A stretch of 64,000 nucleotides of DNA. It comes from Bacteroidales bacterium. GTDB lineage: Bacteria; Bacteroidota; Bacteroidia; Bacteroidales; F082. The notes under the pieces were generated by a model, which made no database searches, was not told where the DNA came from, and worked only from the letters and a program-made list of their open reading frames with translations. The position numbers and the translations under genes were made by a program. This document shows positions 60,166 to 64,000 of this stretch, piece by piece. The DNA lies in the NCBI GenBank assembly GCA_017549805.1, contig JAFYNJ010000010.1:1-64000 (forward strand). The letters run 5' to 3'. Positions within the stretch are counted from its first letter, which is position 1. Each line of letters opens with the position of its first letter.

Positions 60166-62311
60166 GATGATGATATGGGTATTATTGGTACCGGCGGTCA
60201 CCTTAGGGCAATCGTCCGACACATTGCGCGCCCAAGCCGACAGTCTCAAGCAGGGAAAAGAAAACATTGATTATCTCTATCAATTGTTAATGGAGCATAC
60301 GGAAGAAAACCTTTCCGAAGATCTAGAGCTTTCGGAGGAAAGCGCGGAGACTTCGCACGAAGATTTGCTGGAGGAATACCTGTTTTACCAGTCGAATCCC
60401 GTCAACATCAACAGCGAAGAAGTGGTGCATCTGGAAGAGATGGGGCTGCTCAGCACATTTCAAATCAAGGCACTACGACAATACCGACGACAGTTTGGAG
60501 ACCTGCTATTCATCGAAGAATTGCTCATGATAGACGAGTTCAGCGAGCCTGTGATGGCCGTCATCACTCCCCTGGTCTATTTCGGGAAAAACGAGAAAGC
60601 CATGGAATATGAAGCGCCTGGATTGGGCAAGATGCTCACCCAAGGCCGAAACCGAGTGACGTTGAACTATGCGCAGAAGTTTCCTCCTCCCGACGAGGAC
60701 TATCTGGGAAGTCCTTTGAAGCTTCAGGTCAAATATGCCTACCATTACAAACAACGTTTGCGATTCGGAGTTACCTTGGAGAAAGATGCCGGAGAGCCTT
60801 TCTTTTTGGGGCGACTCAGCGACACCATCCAAGAGATTGTCAAACAGCACCGTCCTTCTGGTTTCGACTTCTATGGAGCGCATTTTTACATGACGGATAT
60901 TCGATTGACACGGGACGCGAGACACGGGACTACGGGGCGCGGGTTGATGGTGAAGAACCTCGCGCTCGGTGACTACCTGCTCAGCTTCGGGCAGGGCTTG
61001 ACGCTATGGTCCGGAATGAGTTTCGGGAAGGCCTCGGGCGGGAGTTCCCCGATGAAACGGGCGGCAGGCGTGCGACCGAAAGCCTCCGCCAGCGAGGGCA
61101 AGTTCTTCCGAGGTGCCGCCACCACCCTGCAATACGGCGATTGGTACGCCACGGCGTTTTATTCCTTTCGCCACATCGACGCCACTGTGGTGGAAACCGA
61201 CACCTTGGACGACGGCATCGACGATCCCGAGCTGGTCAGCGCCTTGCAGGAAACGGGATACCACCGCACCTTAGGCGAGCTCGAAAAACGCAACGCCTTG
61301 CGGCAACAGGTGTTCGGAGGACATCTATGCTATGCCGGTCCCCAGTTGGAAGTGGGTTTCACCGCCTATCATCTCAGGTTAGGCACTCCCCTGCAACTCA
61401 AGCCATCCAAATACAACCAGTTTTACTTTCAAGGCGACCGGCTCACCGACATGGGTTTGGATTTCCGCTGGCTTGTAGGAAAGACGGCGCTGTTCGGAGA
61501 GCTTGCACGCAGCGACAATGGCGCTTTTTCTGGATTGGTCGGCACAACCGTGAAACCAAGAGGCTACATCAACTTCAGTTTGTTGTACCGAAACTACGAC
61601 AAACGTTACCAAAACCTGCTCAACGGTGCCTTTGGCGAAAGTAGTCGCGGCCAGGGTGAGGAAGGCTTTTATCTTGGCTTGCAATGTGCCCCGGCACCGG
61701 GTTGGGATCTCCTCGCCTATTGCGATTTCTTCCGTCTTACATGGCTCACCAGCCAGGTTTACAACCCTTCTTGGGGGCAGGAATATAGCCTAAAGATCAA
61801 CCGTCAGATCAGCCGAAACGCCTCCATGCAATTTCGTTTCAAGTCGAAGAGCAAGATGAAGAACTCCACCAACGACCATGTGTTCAGCCACTACCCCATC
61901 TTTTACACCAAGCGTACAGCGAACTTCCAGGTCAGTTACGGCATCACCGATGCATTGGTGTTCAGCGATAAAGCCGCTTACAGCCATTATTTCAATGACG
62001 ATGGTGCCGATAGTCGTGGCTATTTCATTTGCCACGACGTCGCCTTCAAGCCCACCGAGAAGCCTTATTCGCTCACCTTTCGCTATGCCTTGTTCAGCAG
62101 CGACGACTATTACAGCCGCATCACCCTGTATGAAAACGATGTGCTGGGCGCCTTCAGCATTCCCAGCCTCAGCGGTCTCGGTACAAGGGTTTATCTCCTT
62201 GGCAAGATCAAGTTGTTTGGCAGTTTCAGCCTCTATTCACGAATGGGGTTTTCCTTCCTTCAGGACGAGACCAAGACCGATTTGAAGGTCGAGGTGATTT
62301 GGAAGGGATAA
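60155..62311 (+). CDS. Helix-hairpin-helix outer-membrane protein
   Basis: The 718-residue protein starts with a signal region (RRWMMIWVLLVPAVTLGQS). A GTG start at 60155 keeps two Arg before the hydrophobic part; ATG 60167 is the alternative. Residues about 65-145 hold a helix-hairpin-helix (ComEA-like) module (NINSEEVVHLEEMGLLSTFQ, LLFIEELLMIDEF). The rest is strand-rich, with aromatic-ended strands such as YSLTFRYALFSSDDYYS, suggesting a beta barrel. It resembles Bacteroidota HhH proteins of the outer membrane, whose function is unknown. Confidence 0.75.
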   Translation: MRRWMMIWVLLVPAVTLGQSSDTLRAQADSLKQGKENIDYLYQLLMEHTEENLSEDLELSEESAETSHEDLLEEYLFYQSNPVNINSEEVVHLEEMGLLSTFQIKALRQYRRQFGDLLFIEELLMIDEFSEPVMAVITPLVYFGKNEKAMEYEAPGLGKMLTQGRNRVTLNYAQKFPPPDEDYLGSPLKLQVKYAYHYKQRLRFGVTLEKDAGEPFFLGRLSDTIQEIVKQHRPSGFDFYGAHFYMTDIRLTRDARHGTTGRGLMVKNLALGDYLLSFGQGLTLWSGMSFGKASGGSSPMKRAAGVRPKASASEGKFFRGAATTLQYGDWYATAFYSFRHIDATVVETDTLDDGIDDPELVSALQETGYHRTLGELEKRNALRQQVFGGHLCYAGPQLEVGFTAYHLRLGTPLQLKPSKYNQFYFQGDRLTDMGLDFRWLVGKTALFGELARSDNGAFSGLVGTTVKPRGYINFSLLYRNYDKRYQNLLNGAFGESSRGQGEEGFYLGLQCAPAPGWDLLAYCDFFRLTWLTSQVYNPSWGQEYSLKINRQISRNASMQFRFKSKSKMKNSTNDHVFSHYPIFYTKRTANFQVSYGITDALVFSDKAAYSHYFNDDGADSRGYFICHDVAFKPTEKPYSLTFRYALFSSDDYYSRITLYENDVLGAFSIPSLSGLGTRVYLLGKIKLFGSFSLYSRMGFSFLQDETKTDLKVEVIWKG

Positions 62312-62377
62312 TTATGAGGCATGAGACTTGCGAAAAACCCTATTGTTTACTATTTTTGCGTTTGAAATCGTTGTGCT

Positions 62378-62545
62378 ATGAAAAAGTTCTTCAAAAAAAC
62401 CTGGTTTTGGATGGTTTCGGGAATAGCCATGCTTCTTGGAACAATCTTCCAATCCTGCTCAGACATCTCCACCTTGTATGGGCCACCGAAGGTTTACGGT
62501 CCCCCACCGCCAGAGATGCCGAATGACACGATTCCAGGGGACTAG
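62378..62545 (+). CDS. Small lipoprotein (55 aa)
   Basis: An ATG frame encodes 55 residues: a basic signal (MKKFFKKTWFWMVSG), a lipobox (GTIFQSC) and a short proline-rich tail (TLYGPPKVYGPPPPEMP). Small YGPP-type lipoproteins of this kind occur in Bacteroidales beside larger gene sets, some linked to radical SAM genes; none is adjacent here. It sits upstream of a strong terminator hairpin. It is too short for routine calling but has all signs of a real lipoprotein. Confidence 0.6.
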   Translation: MKKFFKKTWFWMVSGIAMLLGTIFQSCSDISTLYGPPKVYGPPPPEMPNDTIPGD

Positions 62546-62582
62546 AAGTGATGTAAACTCCCCTTGTTTTGAGAAAAAGAAA

Positions 62583-62613
62583 GGCCCTGAAATAATCATT
62601 TTTCAGGGCTTTT
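62583..62613. terminator. Rho-independent terminator
   Basis: GCCCTGAAA and TTTCAGGGC form a perfect 9-bp stem followed by a T-run. It ends transcripts of the small lipoprotein gene and probably also the convergent gene at 62618-62908. Confidence 0.7.
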
Positions 62614-62617
62614 CTCA

Positions 62618-62908
62618 TCATTCTAAAATTTCCCTAAGAATTCTGCATGTTTCACGTTGAAATTCTAAACGGTCATACCTTTCACCACCACACAACATGC
62701 AACTGCAAGGAGTTCCTGTGGTTTTGTACACTTGAGCCCAATGCTCTTTGGCCAATTCGAACCAATGCAATGGTCTTTTGTATTCCATTGTCCTATGGTC
62801 GAAATAACCATTGTCAAACGATGCGTAATAAACCATACGCTTCTTAAACACGCGAAAGCCTTGCTCTCGACGCCAAAGTTTTGTTCTTTTTTCCGACATC
62901 TTTATCAA
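62618..62908 (-). CDS. Small Cys-motif protein (CSCxxC)
   Basis: The 96-residue protein is rich in basic and aromatic residues (KLWRREQGFRVFKKRMVYYA) and carries a compact metal-site-like motif TPCSCMLCGGERYDR near the C-terminus, as in small phage-associated proteins of Bacteroidota. The function is unknown. Possible promoter elements (TAACTTTG) lie at 63019-63026 on the minus strand, about 110 nt upstream. It lies between two terminator regions next to the CRISPR array. Confidence 0.6.
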   Translation of the reverse strand: MIKMSEKRTKLWRREQGFRVFKKRMVYYASFDNGYFDHRTMEYKRPLHWFELAKEHWAQVYKTTGTPCSCMLCGGERYDRLEFQRETCRILREILE

Positions 62909-63005
62909 TTTGAAGAATTAGGTGAAAGAACATTGCTTTGTTAACGAAAGATGTAAAGCTTCTTTTCATATGGTAGCGCTCTTTTATATCGAAGTCACAA
63001 TAATC

Positions 63006-63055
63006 ATTTTCCCAACTGCAAAGTTATTAAAATAACGACCAATTGCAAAAACATG
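63006..63055 (-). promoter_or_regulatory. Minus-strand promoter resembling a degenerate CRISPR repeat
   Basis: The minus strand has TTTTTG, then a 19-nt spacer, then TAACTTTG. The spacing from its AATTG to its TAACTTTG (13 nt) is the same as inside the CRISPR repeat. It may be the promoter of the 62618-62908 gene or an inverted relic repeat. See findings. Confidence 0.4.
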
Positions 63056-63097
63056 CACATCCTTCGATAACAACTGAATCAAAGATTTGGTTTACTT

Positions 63098-63605
63098 GTT
63101 GTGAATTGCTTTCATTTATCGTAACTTTGCTCTTTGAAAACAGCTTGTGACGATCGAGACCACCACAATAAATAGTTGTGAATTGCTTTCATTTATCGTA
63201 ACTTTGCTCTTTGAAAACAGCTACCTCAATTCAGAATAGCAGGAGACATCTGTTGTGAATTGCTTTCATTTATCGTAACTTTGCTCTTTGAAAACAGCCC
63301 GATCGACGATGTGATCACTTACAAGGCGTTGTGAATTGCTTTCATTTATCGTAACTTTGCTCTTTGAAAACAGCTTGAACGTTTCCGCGCCGAAGATGCT
63401 GCATGTTGTGAATTGCTTTCATTTATCGTAACTTTGCTCTTTGAAAACAGCGTCTGCCACCTTTAGCCGCTCCACGTCCGCGTTGTGAATTGCTTTCATT
63501 TATCGTAACTTTGCTCTTTGAAAACAGCCGAACACCTTTTTCGTTACATCGAAGGCCTGTTGTGAATTGCTTTCATTTATCGTAACTTTGCTCTTTGAAA
63601 ACAGC
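63098..63605 (+). CRISPR. Type II-C CRISPR array, 7 repeats and 6 spacers
   Basis: Seven identical 47-bp repeats start GTTGTGAATTGC and end TTTGAAAACAGC. They lie at 63098, 63175, 63252, 63328, 63405, 63482 and 63559 (start positions). The six spacers are 29-30 bp. The repeat length and ends match Bacteroidota type II-C arrays, and a cas2 gene lies just to the right. Each repeat holds TAACTTTG at positions 25-32 with GTTG 20 nt earlier, so it can act as a promoter toward the following spacer. Spacer orientation would then be plus strand. Confidence 0.95.
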
Positions 63606-63657
63606 ACAATCTTCATAAAACAAAGAGTATCAACAACTTAAAAGCTGTTTTTGAAAT

Positions 63658-63690
63658 AAAAAATCCCGCTCTTTCGAGCGAGATTTTCTA
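63658..63690. terminator. Bidirectional terminator between array and cas2
   Basis: CGCTC and GAGCG form a stem with a 4-nt loop, extended by A/T pairs. On the minus strand it is followed by a T-run (TTTTTTA). It should end cas2 transcripts and also plus-strand reads from the last repeat. Confidence 0.7.
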
Positions 63691-63713
63691 TTGTTAGGTA
63701 TCGTTTTTCCCAT

Positions 63714-64000
<287 letters not shown>

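Noticed and set aside
63644-63656. GCTGTTTTTGAAA right of the array as a tracrRNA antirepeat
   Set aside because: Only the first 8 bases match the repeat complement, and they correspond to the repeat end next to the spacer, not the part that pairs with tracrRNA in type II systems.

Overview
The window looks like a Bacteroidales chromosome (gut or rumen type Bacteroidota). The main evidence is the promoter style: the -7 element TAnnTTTG (TATCTTTG, TAACTTTG, TATATTTG) precedes most transcription units, often only 4 to 30 nt before the start codon. Supporting evidence is the abundance of lipoboxes, tandem C10 (streptopain-like) proteases, a PorV/PorQ-like outer-membrane protein, tRNA genes without an encoded CCA end, and a type II-C CRISPR array with 47-bp repeats. 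Species cannot be named from the sequence alone.

Layout. 1-4.3 kb: small accessory genes (edge of an AAA ATPase, WG-repeat protein, WYL regulator, a short ORF built on palindromes, DUF1848, YkvA). 4.3-13.5 kb: housekeeping genes (acylphosphatase, a Cas4-like PD-(D/E)XK protein, DnaB, carbamate kinase, a Ca2+ P-type ATPase, PepE, lipoproteins). 13.5-36 kb: an accessory island, clearly more AT-rich in its middle, bounded by two nearly identical HD-domain genes in opposite orientation. 36-45.7 kb: a minus-strand repair run (mutL, rhomboid, an EEP-type hydrolase, uvrB), then a FecCD-type permease, its ATPase and an amidohydrolase joined by ATGA overlaps. 45.7-50.7 kb: two tandem C10 proteases. 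50.7-62.5 kb: two tRNAs, EcsC-like, rarA, a C69 dipeptidase, an AspT-like transporter, a split transketolase whose C-terminal half is fused to a LOG-like domain, DUF456, and two outer-membrane proteins. 62.5-64 kb: a small lipoprotein, a small Cys-motif protein, the CRISPR array and the 3' part of cas2.

The island is the most interesting part. It holds three gene sets. The first (minus strand, about 15.7-20.9 kb) encodes a coiled-coil membrane protein, a vWA-like lipoprotein and a 993-residue protein joining a polytopic membrane domain to a class A penicillin-binding protein. The second (plus strand) is a small membrane protein translationally coupled to a DUF4062-STAND NTPase. The third (minus strand, 34.4 to 24.7 kb) is a six-gene run: a sigma-like factor, a C39-like peptidase with RyR and zinc-ribbon domains, a previously uncalled 47-residue peptide, a radical SAM/SPASM enzyme, a zinc ribbon-TIR-NACHT-TPR protein ending in a CxxCxxxCC domain, and an HD protein with an RyR-like C-terminus. 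I read this run as a candidate conflict system that couples a modified peptide (RiPP-like) to a TIR/STAND effector. That reading is inference from domains and gene order.

Two sequence patterns recur. Purine-rich 7-bp tandem repeats that carry stop codons sit at the 3' ends of five genes. The CRISPR repeat itself contains a Bacteroidota promoter, so each repeat probably drives its own crRNA.
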